A DNA stretch of 64,000 bases from Prevotella sp. HJM029 (GTDB lineage Bacteria; Bacteroidota; Bacteroidia; Bacteroidales; Bacteroidaceae), in the NCBI RefSeq assembly GCF_000599605.1, contig NZ_KK082677.1:1-64000 (forward strand). Reading direction: 5' to 3'. The notes under the pieces were generated by a model, which did not search any database, had not been told where the DNA came from, and worked only from the letters and a program-made list of their open reading frames with translations. The position numbers were made by a program, and so were the translations under genes. Each line of letters opens with the position of its first letter. Position 1 is the first letter of the stretch. Shown piece after piece: positions 1-8,492 of this stretch.

Positions 1-2582
1 ATCCCATTACGCCCACACCAGGCACACGTGCTGTTGTGGCATGGACGCGTGGCCGTTTCTCCTCGACAGGTATGAATGGCACGTCGCAAACGGCTATGAC
101 CAACCAGTGGTTTGACAGCGAGCCCACGCAAGGCGACGGGACACTCGATAACCTTCACCGCTGGACCTGGCAAAAGCCATGGGGACGTTTCTTCGCCGTT
201 TATCCCGAAGTGACTAACTCCTACAGCAAGATAGCACTCTCGCCAGCAGGCCATCTGCCCACACCTTATGTGGATTTTGAGGTCGAGGCCAACGTGCAAA
301 ACATGAAGGACTTGATGATTGCACGCTCAAACGATGCGCAATATGTGTCGCAGGGCGATGCACCAGCCACGAGTTTGCAATTTCAACACGCCCTCACGGC
401 TGTGAAATTCTCGGTGGGCGACAACCTTTCGTTGGGCACCATCACCAAGATTGAAATCACAGGTGCACTCAGCAAAGGCCGCTACACCATGTCGGATGCG
501 CCCATAACACAAGGCACATGGACTTATCCCTCCACCGATCGTTCACAAGTTAACAGCCTCGATGGCGTGAGCATTGCCGTGTCACAGACCCCTAATGCAG
601 CCATTGCAGGCACAGATGGTCGCAACTACACGTTCTACATGCTGCCCCAGCAATTGGATGGGCAAAACGTGAAGGCGATGATTTACTACACTACGCCCGA
701 CAACAAAAAGCATAAGCTCACCATTCGTCTCAAAGGACAATGGGAAGCTGGCACCACCAGCGAATATAAACTCTCGCAGAGCAACTCCAACTGGCAGTAT
801 CACTTCACGGTGACCAACGACAATTTAGAGTTTGCTTATAACGAAGCTACGCCCAAAGCCTTCCAGGTAACCAGCTGGCGTGAAAACGGAGCCGTCAAAC
901 AACCCGTAGCTTGGAAGGTAACAAAAATGGAGGTGATGAACCCCGATACCGAGCTGTGGGAAGATTTAAACATGACTCGCCCTGCATGGCTCACCAATTT
1001 AATCACAGAAGGATTGGGTGATGCCAATGGTGCGGCTCAGGCTTGCAACACCACAGTTCAGCCCGAAGCGCTCATCGATAAGAAAGCCATTTATAACCAA
1101 GAATTGAAAGCTGCACCCGAAGTGGGAAGCCCAACGAGATATTGGAACTTAGCCAATCCCATCGATGGTGGCGACCTCAACATCGAAACAGCCAACTGCT
1201 ATGTTATCTCTGCACCAGGCTATTATCGCATACCTTTGGCTTATGGTAATGGTGTGAAAGCCAGCACGGGTATAGAAGGAATCAATGGTACCAGTGTCAA
1301 CAAATTCTCTTATCTCTATAATGGTATGCGTCCATTTCCTGCCGTTCCTGCAAAGTTAGCAGTGATGGAACATCTCGTAGACCACGAGGACAAACTCATC
1401 ACAAGCCCTTACATCAACGAGCAGATGGCACCCTCAGCAACCTATCCTGCGAGAGCCACTACACCGGTAACCTATGCCAATTATTCATGGAGCGACATAC
1501 CCAGCCCCATCGAAGGCAATGCGAGTGAACCTAATGGTGCATTCACCATTCAAGGCTCGGGCAAAAACATGTTTATCGCTTTCCACGTAACGCGTGAGAA
1601 CATCCAGAGTGGTAACCTCACCATCAATGTGCGCAATGCGGGCTATACCGTGATGTGGTCCTATCACTTGTGGTTTGCACAAAAGAAAGACGTGCAGCCC
1701 GTCACCATCAAGCTCCATTCTGGTGCCTATTACAAAATCATGCGCCGTGCATTGGGCAACCGCTACGTTGACTGGCGTGAAACGAGCTATTTGGACGACC
1801 GCAAGGTGCGGCTCACGCTCAAGCCCAACATAGGCAATGCCAATCATCCCAGTGTAGCTTATGTTACCATCACACACAAGGCCGAAATCATTCGCGACTT
1901 CAGCCCCATGCTCTATCAGTTTGGTCGCAAAGACCCCTTCCCCGGACACGGACAATATGTCACTTGGAACACAACTCATACCTATGGTGGTCGCACGGTG
2001 GGTTATGGTGCGCTCTTCCCCTGGGAGATGTTCCCCATGGTCAACACAGCTTCCGGTACGGGCAACGAGTGGGGATGGACCAAGGATACATCTTATCTCA
2101 ACCTGTGGTCGATGAACAACTGCGAAGCATCATTCAATGGCAACGAAGTGATTAAAACCATCTACGACCCCTGTCCTGCAGGTTTCGAGATGCCCGTATC
2201 ACTGGCCTTCACTGGCTTCACCACAACAGGTGAGAACTCTAACACGCCATCCGAATACAATGTGCGCCGCTATCGAGGCTGGCACAATGGTTGGTTCTTC
2301 AAAACGGCCGATGCACAAACCCCATTGCTCTACATCGGCACAACAGGAGCCGTAGCCCACTCTTCGGGTACGTTCATTCCAGCCACATTCGGAACCTATT
2401 GGACAGCCATTCCATTGAGTGGCAACACAGGTTGTGACTTTGTAATCAACGAAAATTCCATTATGCCCAAAGGCAACGACCATGCCGCTATGGCCTATGC
2501 CATTTGGCCAGCCTACGAGCGTCCCAACAAGCATGGCGCTACCAACGACCGCATGCAAAGCGGTGGCGTAATTCGCTGGTAA
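1..2582 (+). CDS. Fimbrillin-like surface protein with FISUMP-like C-terminus (5' end cut by window)
   Basis: Probable cell-surface or fimbrial tip protein. The frame is open from base 3, so the start and any signal peptide lie outside the window; the first in-window start-like codon is GTG at 36, but the residues before it (TPGTRAVV) read as normal fimbrillin N-terminal sequence. The motif NIETANCYVISAPG (about residue 385 counted from 36) and the segment DPCPAGFEMP near residue 710 followed by AFTGFTTTG are typical of Bacteroidales fimbrillin and Fib_succ_major (FISUMP) proteins. It is followed 45 bp later by three lipoprotein genes in the same direction, which suggests one surface-structure operon. 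Family assignment is by motif recognition; the ligand is unknown. Confidence 0.75.
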   Translation, partial: PITPTPGTRAVVAWTRGRFSSTGMNGTSQTAMTNQWFDSEPTQGDGTLDNLHRWTWQKPWGRFFAVYPEVTNSYSKIALSPAGHLPTPYVDFEVEANVQNMKDLMIARSNDAQYVSQGDAPATSLQFQHALTAVKFSVGDNLSLGTITKIEITGALSKGRYTMSDAPITQGTWTYPSTDRSQVNSLDGVSIAVSQTPNAAIAGTDGRNYTFYMLPQQLDGQNVKAMIYYTTPDNKKHKLTIRLKGQWEAGTTSEYKLSQSNSNWQYHFTVTNDNLEFAYNEATPKAFQVTSWRENGAVKQPVAWKVTKMEVMNPDTELWEDLNMTRPAWLTNLITEGLGDANGAAQACNTTVQPEALIDKKAIYNQELKAAPEVGSPTRYWNLANPIDGGDLNIETANCYVISAPGYYRIPLAYGNGVKASTGIEGINGTSVNKFSYLYNGMRPFPAVPAKLAVMEHLVDHEDKLITSPYINEQMAPSATYPARATTPVTYANYSWSDIPSPIEGNASEPNGAFTIQGSGKNMFIAFHVTRENIQSGNLTINVRNAGYTVMWSYHLWFAQKKDVQPVTIKLHSGAYYKIMRRALGNRYVDWRETSYLDDRKVRLTLKPNIGNANHPSVAYVTITHKAEIIRDFSPMLYQFGRKDPFPGHGQYVTWNTTHTYGGRTVGYGALFPWEMFPMVNTASGTGNEWGWTKDTSYLNLWSMNNCEASFNGNEVIKTIYDPCPAGFEMPVSLAFTGFTTTGENSNTPSEYNVRRYRGWHNGWFFKTADAQTPLLYIGTTGAVAHSSGTFIPATFGTYWTAIPLSGNTGCDFVINENSIMPKGNDHAAMAYAIWPAYERPNKHGATNDRMQSGGVIRW

Positions 2583-2627
2583 TGTGCAGGCAAAAAGAAT
2601 ATGATTTACGACAAAATATAAACGACA

Positions 2628-3668
2628 ATGAAAAGAAATATCATACAAACGATTTCCTTTGCTGTAGCAGCGCTGTTTTTAACAGCCTGCGGCAGCGACG
2701 ACAACCTGTCGCCCAGCACCACGGAAACAGGCACTATCGACAAATCGAAATACACAACATTCACCTCGGTGAACGAGGGCATGACGCGTTCTCACTACAT
2801 CTTGAACCACAGCCTCAACACCGGAGCCGACATTTGGTGGCAACCCGGCGACAAGTTGTGGCTCTATATCTTAGACAACTTGCGCATCGGTAGCGTCACC
2901 AGCAATCTCACCAACGTTTCGGCTTCGGCTGAATTCTATTTCACCTACGACTTCGATCAGCCCCATTATAAAGTCAACTACTTGGGCAACCAAAACAGCA
3001 CCGATGGCTATTTCGTTACGTTCGGTGAATACCAGTGGCAATATCCACCCAACAACACCGACCACCTGCAGAATGTTGGCGATTGCGCAGAAGGCACAGC
3101 TACACGCGTGGCACAAGGACAATACAAGGTAACCATGCACCGCTTGCCTGCCTACCTTTGCATCATGCCCTATTGCTCTGACCCCGACCTCCGCACGGGC
3201 GCCATCCTCAAAGGCGTAACCATCACGGCCGACAACGCCCTGCGCGGAAAGTTTGATGTGGGACGCTATGGACTCTTCGACAGAACCCACGCCGAAAACT
3301 TAGGCAACAACATCAACATGGTGCTCAATGGCGGAAACGGATTCCCAGTAGACAACGCCACAGAAGACCAAAACCGCAATGCCATCTTCACCGTGATGCT
3401 GCCGGGCTGGCACACGCTCACGCTGACCTTCGAGTTCACATCGCCCAAAATCCCCGGCCAGACATTGCGAGCCGTCAAAACACTCGACAACATCGACTAT
3501 CATCCCAACACGATAACCGACATTGTTGCCGACGTGGCCAACTATTATAATGCTGACAACAATTTGATTGGCGATGGTGGAACGATTGCATTTTCAAAGA
3601 AACAAACAGGTGTCATAGTACGTGCACACAAAGATTGGGGAACATTGTTCAACAAAAAAAGTAAATAA
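2628..3668 (+). CDS. Fimbrillin-family lipoprotein, paralogue 1
   Basis: A 346-residue predicted lipoprotein: basic N-terminus, hydrophobic stretch, lipobox LTAC with Cys at about residue 21, then a Ser/Thr/Asp-rich linker. The body shares with the next two genes the order YTTF, a TR dipeptide near residue 55, WWQPGDKLWLY, YKVNYLGN, TDHLQNVGDCAEGTA, RLPAYLCIMPYCSD and PNTITDI. This pattern (TR followed by a W-x-x-x-D segment) resembles fimbrillin/Mfa-like precursors whose N-terminus is clipped after Arg, but that processing is inference here. It starts 45 bp after the preceding gene and ends 3 bp before the next. Likely an outer-membrane anchored fimbrial subunit. Confidence 0.7.
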   Translation: MKRNIIQTISFAVAALFLTACGSDDNLSPSTTETGTIDKSKYTTFTSVNEGMTRSHYILNHSLNTGADIWWQPGDKLWLYILDNLRIGSVTSNLTNVSASAEFYFTYDFDQPHYKVNYLGNQNSTDGYFVTFGEYQWQYPPNNTDHLQNVGDCAEGTATRVAQGQYKVTMHRLPAYLCIMPYCSDPDLRTGAILKGVTITADNALRGKFDVGRYGLFDRTHAENLGNNINMVLNGGNGFPVDNATEDQNRNAIFTVMLPGWHTLTLTFEFTSPKIPGQTLRAVKTLDNIDYHPNTITDIVADVANYYNADNNLIGDGGTIAFSKKQTGVIVRAHKDWGTLFNKKSK

Positions 3669-3671
3669 CAT

Positions 3672-4682
3672 ATGAAAAGAAATATAGGTTTATGGGCAAC
3701 GGCCGCACTACTCTTTTGTAGCTGTGCCAACGATGTGAGCGAAAGCACTACCCAACCAATTGATGAAAGCCAATACACCACCTTTATGGCACAAGATGGT
3801 GGGCTCACACGAAATCCACATATATGGGATAACAACAACAACACGTGGACACCCCACTGGCAGCAAGATGACCGCTTGTGGCTCCACGTTTCTGAAAATG
3901 ATCGCATAGGCAGTGTAGGCAACAACATTGCAGCAGGTGCAGTAGTGCAGCAAGCTAAGTTCTATTTCCCTGCAGGCTACAACAATCCCACCTATGGCGT
4001 GCACTATTTGGGACACCCCTCACGCACCGATGGTCGCTATGTCACCATTCATCCATCACAATGGCAAGCTTATGCCTACAACAACGACCACATTCGCTAC
4101 GTGGGCGATTGTGCCTTTGGCACGGCCTATCGCAATGCAGCCAAAGCTGGTGTTTACGATGTGAAGTTCACTCGCTTGCCCGCTTACCTTTGCATCACGC
4201 CCTATTGCTCAGACGAGTCGATACGCAATGGCGCAATGTTAAAGATGGTTCGCATCTATTCTGACAATGCTATTACAGGAAAATTTGACATTGCTCAGCA
4301 TGGTCTCGACACGAACTTTGCCACAGACTTAGGCACCTACATTGAATCGGGCTTAGGTGTAGGCAATGCAGGATTCCCTGTAAATAATGCCTCTATCAAC
4401 AAATCCTTAAATGCCATCTTCATTGTGATGGTTCCTGGCGTACATACGCTCACGTTTGAATTTCAATTCACTTCGCCACAACAAGCAGGACTTATCACTC
4501 TTAAGAAGACTATAGATGCATATGATTATCGCCCCAATACTATGACAAATATTGTGGCAAATCTCACAACATCCTTCGATGCAGAGAACTTAATCATTGA
4601 GGCAGGTGGCAGTATTGCTACTGCGAAGAAACAAGGGAGCATACAAGTACAGGAAGATAAGGATTGGGATGGTTCATTCTAA
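3672..4682 (+). CDS. Fimbrillin-family lipoprotein, paralogue 2
   Basis: A 336-residue lipoprotein with lipobox FCSC (Cys near residue 17) and the same core as its neighbours: YTTFMAQDGGLTR, WQQDDRLWLHVS, YGVHYLGHPSRTDGRYVTIHP, VGDCAFGTA, RLPAYLCITPYCSD and PNTMTNIVANL. The start is only 3 bp after the previous stop, so the genes are probably co-transcribed. The similarity extends over the whole length of the 2628-3668 product, so this is a tandem duplicate and not a separate family. Unlike the next gene it has no extra C-terminal domain and ends shortly after the conserved core. Role inferred: structural or accessory subunit of a surface fibre. Confidence 0.7.
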   Translation: MKRNIGLWATAALLFCSCANDVSESTTQPIDESQYTTFMAQDGGLTRNPHIWDNNNNTWTPHWQQDDRLWLHVSENDRIGSVGNNIAAGAVVQQAKFYFPAGYNNPTYGVHYLGHPSRTDGRYVTIHPSQWQAYAYNNDHIRYVGDCAFGTAYRNAAKAGVYDVKFTRLPAYLCITPYCSDESIRNGAMLKMVRIYSDNAITGKFDIAQHGLDTNFATDLGTYIESGLGVGNAGFPVNNASINKSLNAIFIVMVPGVHTLTFEFQFTSPQQAGLITLKKTIDAYDYRPNTMTNIVANLTTSFDAENLIIEAGGSIATAKKQGSIQVQEDKDWDGSF

Positions 4683-4706
4683 TTATAAGCATAAAGATTA
4701 TAAACA

Positions 4707-6335
4707 ATGAAAAAATATATATTTTCAATAGCAGCTTTTGCAGCCTTTTCTGTGTTGCTTAGCAGCTGTATCAATGATGCTGGGACTGATATTCAGCAAA
4801 AGGAAATAGAAAAAGGAGATACAGCACACTATACTGCTTTTGTTACCCAGGAGGCAACTCCAACCCGTGTAGCGATTACAGACCATGTACCCGAACGAGG
4901 CGCTGTGGTTAAATGGCAAACTGATGATAAAATATGGCTCTATTTGTCAGATACCTATCGTCTCGGAAGTTCGTTCAATAATGTCACAACACCATCGACA
5001 CGCGCGAAATTCTATTTTGAGCCTGGTCTTGGTAACGCATCTTACAAAGTAAACTATTGCGGCCATACCACGCGCACCGATGGCCGCTATGTCACCATCC
5101 ATCCCTTGCAATGGCAAGGCGTAGCTAACAACACCGACCACTTGCAATATGTGGGTGACTGCGCCGAAGGCACGGCTAATCGAACAGCAAGTGGGACTTA
5201 TTCTGTGCAATTGCGACGCCTACCTGCTTATTTGTGCATCATGCCCTATTGTACAAATGAGTTGATTAGACCAGGGGCAAAGGTTACTAAGATTGTAGTG
5301 CGCTCTGACAATGCCATCACTGGTACGTTTGATATCGCTAAATATGGTCTTAATATGGCATATGTTAGCAATCCAGGCTATACGATTGAGAACGGACTAA
5401 ATAACGGCAATGGTTTCTCATTAGAAAACAATGCACCCAACCAAGCGCTCAGCGCCGCCTATATTGTGATGGCTCCTGGTGTGCATACCCTTTCGATTGA
5501 TTATTATTACACATCGCCACAAACACCTGTGCAACTCAAACTCACTAAGAATATGGCGGCACGCAACTATCTGCCCAATACTATAACTGACATCTATGCG
5601 AATTTAGACCAGTTGGCATATGAACCAAAATTCTATATGTGGGATGCACGAGAGAATGTTGCTGTTGATAGATATACGCCTATAGATTGGCCTACTATCA
5701 ATACTGATTTACGCTGGTGTAACGAACAAACTGGAAGTGCAACTCAATCAGCAAGTACTGCTCCAAATATCAACCAGGCACAATGGTATCTCAATAGCGA
5801 TATCTATTTTGATTCCAACACCACTTGGACTTATCAAGGAATAGTACATTATGGTGGAATCTGGCTGAAAAAATTATCTGTTCAGGCTGCTCAACGTGGA
5901 GTAGATGTAAACAATTGGCGTTGGTCTTTCGAGGATGGGAAAAATTATATTGATGAAATGGCTGCAGGGAGACAACCCTACATACAAGGATCTGTCAGTT
6001 ATGGCGGCAATGCCCATAGTGGAATGATTCAATTGGGAAAACCGAGCAGCCCTCAAAGTGGATATAAAGGAGATAACGAAGCCTATTATATGTTCATACC
6101 TGCAGTAAGGCTATTCAGAAAGGACGGCAACCCATCTTATTACTCGTTAAATGGTCAACAAGAATGTGGTTATTGGATTGGAAATTCAAAAGGAGATATG
6201 GCCTTTTACCTGAAATATTTTTGGGAAAATAATAGTAATAGTGGTTATGGCAGACATTCAAATTTCGGATCAACTTTATCAATAACTACAACAGATAAAA
6301 AGACAACAATAATGCCTATATTCCAAGTGCAATAA
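4707..6335 (+). CDS. Fimbrillin-family lipoprotein with extra C-terminal domain, paralogue 3
   Basis: A 542-residue lipoprotein (lipobox LSSC, Cys near residue 21). Residues 1 to about 305 repeat the core of the two preceding paralogues (YTAFVTQEATPTR, WQTDDKIWLYLSD, VNYCGHTTRTDGRYVTIHP, VGDCAEGTA, RLPAYLCIMPYC, LPNTITDIYANL). Residues about 310-542 are unique: Trp/Tyr-rich, with FIPAVRLFRKDG and then GYWIGNS, like the end of FISUMP-type tip domains. It is the last gene before a strong terminator. A reasonable inference is a subunit core fused to an adhesive tip domain. The extension is more A/T-rich than the rest of the cluster. Confidence 0.7.
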   Translation: MKKYIFSIAAFAAFSVLLSSCINDAGTDIQQKEIEKGDTAHYTAFVTQEATPTRVAITDHVPERGAVVKWQTDDKIWLYLSDTYRLGSSFNNVTTPSTRAKFYFEPGLGNASYKVNYCGHTTRTDGRYVTIHPLQWQGVANNTDHLQYVGDCAEGTANRTASGTYSVQLRRLPAYLCIMPYCTNELIRPGAKVTKIVVRSDNAITGTFDIAKYGLNMAYVSNPGYTIENGLNNGNGFSLENNAPNQALSAAYIVMAPGVHTLSIDYYYTSPQTPVQLKLTKNMAARNYLPNTITDIYANLDQLAYEPKFYMWDARENVAVDRYTPIDWPTINTDLRWCNEQTGSATQSASTAPNINQAQWYLNSDIYFDSNTTWTYQGIVHYGGIWLKKLSVQAAQRGVDVNNWRWSFEDGKNYIDEMAAGRQPYIQGSVSYGGNAHSGMIQLGKPSSPQSGYKGDNEAYYMFIPAVRLFRKDGNPSYYSLNGQQECGYWIGNSKGDMAFYLKYFWENNSNSGYGRHSNFGSTLSITTTDKKTTIMPIFQVQ

Positions 6336-6360
6336 GCATCTCTGTTTTGCTATTGACTTT

Positions 6361-6400
6361 CAAAATATCCTGATAGGCCATTCCCTATCAGGATATTTTG
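6361..6400. terminator. Strong symmetric terminator after fimbrillin cluster
   Basis: Two perfect 16-bp arms (6361-6376 and 6385-6400) flank an 8-base loop. The left arm begins CAAAATATCC and the right arm ends GGATATTTTG, so either strand would give a hairpin followed by a short U-rich end. It lies 25 bp after the stop of the last fimbrillin gene. Confidence 0.85.
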
Positions 6401-6636
6401 TATAGCGGGTGTAATCGAGGCGAGCCGATGGCGCACAACATGGCTTGATGGGCATTGCCGAATGTGCTATCGCGCTGAGGTTGATGGCTGGAAAACAGAT
6501 GGGCAATGCCTCGGCCAACCACCACAAGGCGAATGGGCGTTTGGGCGGCGGGGTTGCTGGCATATTCAACCACGGAGCACGTTTAGGCGGAGGCGTCGCC
6601 GAATGGGCTCATCCCCAAAAACAAGTTGGAATTGCC
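6401..6636. other. Gene-less stretch, possibly decayed
   Basis: No supported gene. A plus-strand reading with Gly/Ala-rich text contains two near copies of RLGGGVA and runs into the repeat array, but it has no recognisable start signal, family or stop before the repeats. It may be the remnant of something older; nothing firmer can be said. Confidence 0.4.
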
Positions 6637-6976
6637 CTCGCTCGCGATAACCAACTCTCGTTATCGCGAAAAATACCCTCGCCCGCGATAACCAACTCTC
6701 GTTATCGCGAAAATTACCCTCGCTCACGATAACCAACGCTCGTTATCGCGAAAAATACCCTCGCCCGCGATAACCAACGCTCGTTATCGCGAAAATTACC
6801 CTCGCCCGCGATAACTACCTCTCGTTATCGCGAAAATTGCCCTCGCTCGCGATAACCAACGCTCGTTATCGCGAAAAATGCCCTCGCCCGCGATAACCAA
6901 CCCTCGTTATCGTGAAAATTGCCCTCGCCCGCGATAACCAACACTCGTTATCGCGAAAATTGCCCTCGCTCGCGAT
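6637..6976. repeat. Array A: 41-bp tandem repeat with internal palindrome
   Basis: Eight complete units start at 6637, 6678, 6719, 6760, 6801, 6842, 6883 and 6924, exactly 41 bp apart, followed by a 12-bp partial unit at 6965. Each unit holds a 9-bp inverted repeat, CGCGATAAC then an 8-base spacer then GTTATCGCG, followed by an A-rich run (AAAATT or AAAAAT) and CCCTCGC. Differences between units fall mostly in the spacer. The array lies between the fimbrillin terminator and the DUF6261-like gene. Confidence 0.97.
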
Positions 6977-7021
6977 GTTATGTGCACGAGGATAAAAAAA
7001 AATTGCAATTTTTTGGCTCGA

Positions 7022-7055
7022 TTTTTGGTTTTGTGCGCAGAAAAGCATACTTTTA
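7022..7055 (+). promoter_or_regulatory. Probable promoter of DUF6261-like gene
   Basis: TTTTTGG at 7022-7028, a 19-bp spacer and TACTTTTA at 7048-7055 fit the Bacteroidota -33/-7 pattern except that the last -7 base is A instead of G. The start codon is about 107 bp downstream, and array A ends 45 bp upstream. Confidence 0.5.
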
Positions 7056-7162
7056 CATCGCCTTGGATTCGGATACAGAGCAAAAACTAATCTCATTGCA
7101 CATCTGATACAAGACAATTTATTAGCGTCGCTATTGGCGCATAACTTTTTTATGTTTAACTG

Positions 7163-8266
7163 ATGAAAGACAAAAATTTACAAAACCCCCGCTACGTGCG
7201 GGTGAACGCCGGTATTACAACACATACCAGTGCGATGCACACAGAGTTGCATCAACGTCTTTACGCTCTGGTTTCGGAGCCCGACAAAGTGAAACTGCAC
7301 CTCACCGAGGAGCTGTTGAAAAGTTGGCGCGCGCTGATTGACCAAGAGCTCGATTTGAACCATGCGCAACGGGCTTCGGAGGTGACGGCTCAGCTGCAGC
7401 AATTGGACGAAGAGCGCGATGGGCTCCTCACCCAGCTCTTTTCAGCCATTCGCAGCAATGCCCATTCGCCCATCAAGGCGTTGCGCGAGCCGGGCGAGAA
7501 GCTGTTGCCGCTGGTTGGCTCCTACAAGGGCATTCAAAGCGAGCAGTTGGAGGCCGAGAGCGCGCATGTGGACGGGCTGCTGATGGATTTGGCCAAGTTG
7601 CCCACGCAGACAGCGGCTTTGGGGCTCACGGTGATTATCGATGCCTTGAAAACCAACAGCACCCAATTTGGCGAGCTTAGCAAACAACGGGTGGTGAGCC
7701 AGAGCAAACGCACGGTGTCGTCGATGAAGCAGGTGCGCCCCATGACCGACGAGGCTTTCTATGAGGTGCGCAGCAACATCGAGGCAGCCTATATCTTTGC
7801 TACCGATGATGCCGACCGCAAACTGATTGCAGCGTTGGTGAAGGCCATCAATCTGCTGATTGAGAGCTATTCAACCAATCGCAAATCGAGCAAAGCGCAA
7901 TTGGGCATTGCCAAGCAAATGGAGTTGGAGAACAACCACAAACTCATCGACCCCTTGTTGCCCAAATTGGCAGCTTCGGCAGGCTATGGCTCAGACGACC
8001 TGAGTTTCACTGGGCGCACAAACACGGCCAACAAGGAAACGCGCTACGAAGTGTTGACCAGCAGCACGGGCAAAAAGCAATGGGCGCGACTTGTGGGCGG
8101 CGAACTGATGTTGGTGAAGACGCGGACGAGCGGAAAAGGCAACGGCTCGGCCAAGGTGAAACCCAAAAAGAACGAGAAGCCCACCGACGAGAACACGGCG
8201 CCGAAAGAGGAGCCTAAATCGAAGGACGAAGGGCAGGGTTCGGCCACGGTGACGCCGAAATCATAA
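7163..8266 (+). CDS. DUF6261-like hypothetical protein
   Basis: A 367-residue soluble, largely helical protein with no signal peptide or membrane segment. Residues about 1-270 (beginning YVRVNAGITTHTSAMH and continuing through long Leu/Ala/Gln-rich helices such as LHLTEELLKSWRALID) resemble the Bacteroidales family DUF6261, recognised from memory of its general pattern. From about residue 320 the chain becomes a Lys/Glu/Pro/Thr-rich tail, a likely disordered, charged extension. Function is unknown. It stands alone between array A and aroB and has its own possible promoter at 7022. An acidic/basic tail would be compatible with nucleic-acid or protein binding, but nothing in the sequence proves it. 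Confidence 0.6.
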   Translation: MKDKNLQNPRYVRVNAGITTHTSAMHTELHQRLYALVSEPDKVKLHLTEELLKSWRALIDQELDLNHAQRASEVTAQLQQLDEERDGLLTQLFSAIRSNAHSPIKALREPGEKLLPLVGSYKGIQSEQLEAESAHVDGLLMDLAKLPTQTAALGLTVIIDALKTNSTQFGELSKQRVVSQSKRTVSSMKQVRPMTDEAFYEVRSNIEAAYIFATDDADRKLIAALVKAINLLIESYSTNRKSSKAQLGIAKQMELENNHKLIDPLLPKLAASAGYGSDDLSFTGRTNTANKETRYEVLTSSTGKKQWARLVGGELMLVKTRTSGKGNGSAKVKPKKNEKPTDENTAPKEEPKSKDEGQGSATVTPKS

Positions 8267-8296
8267 CAATTTTTTATTTCCATATTGATATCAAGG

Positions 8297-8327
8297 GGGG
8301 TGGAAATGCGCGATGCATTTCTGCCCC
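8297..8327 (+). terminator. Stable hairpin downstream of DUF6261-like gene
   Basis: GGGGTGGAAATGC (8297-8309) and GCATTTCTGCCCC (8315-8327) pair over 13 positions in RNA, with G-U wobbles, around a 5-base loop. No clean U-tract follows, so terminator or transcript-end protection are both possible. The rest of 8331-8486 shows nothing except a possible -7 element TACTTTTG at 8464 before aroB. Confidence 0.5.
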
Positions 8328-8492
8328 TCGCTTTGTTTCACCGCGCAGACCAGCGCAGCCTTCGTGAGGCATTGTGCGTGGCCATTTTGCGGTTGGACGG
8401 CATCCAGATGAGGAATGATGGAAAGAAATGGGACGATGTGGGCGATAGTTGGCCAAAATGCACTACTTTTGCAAGCAAAATAGCAATTGACA

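Noticed and set aside
6445-6732. Gly/Ala-rich 95-residue ORF before array A
   Set aside because: Runs into repeat units, lacks a start signal and has no recognisable family.
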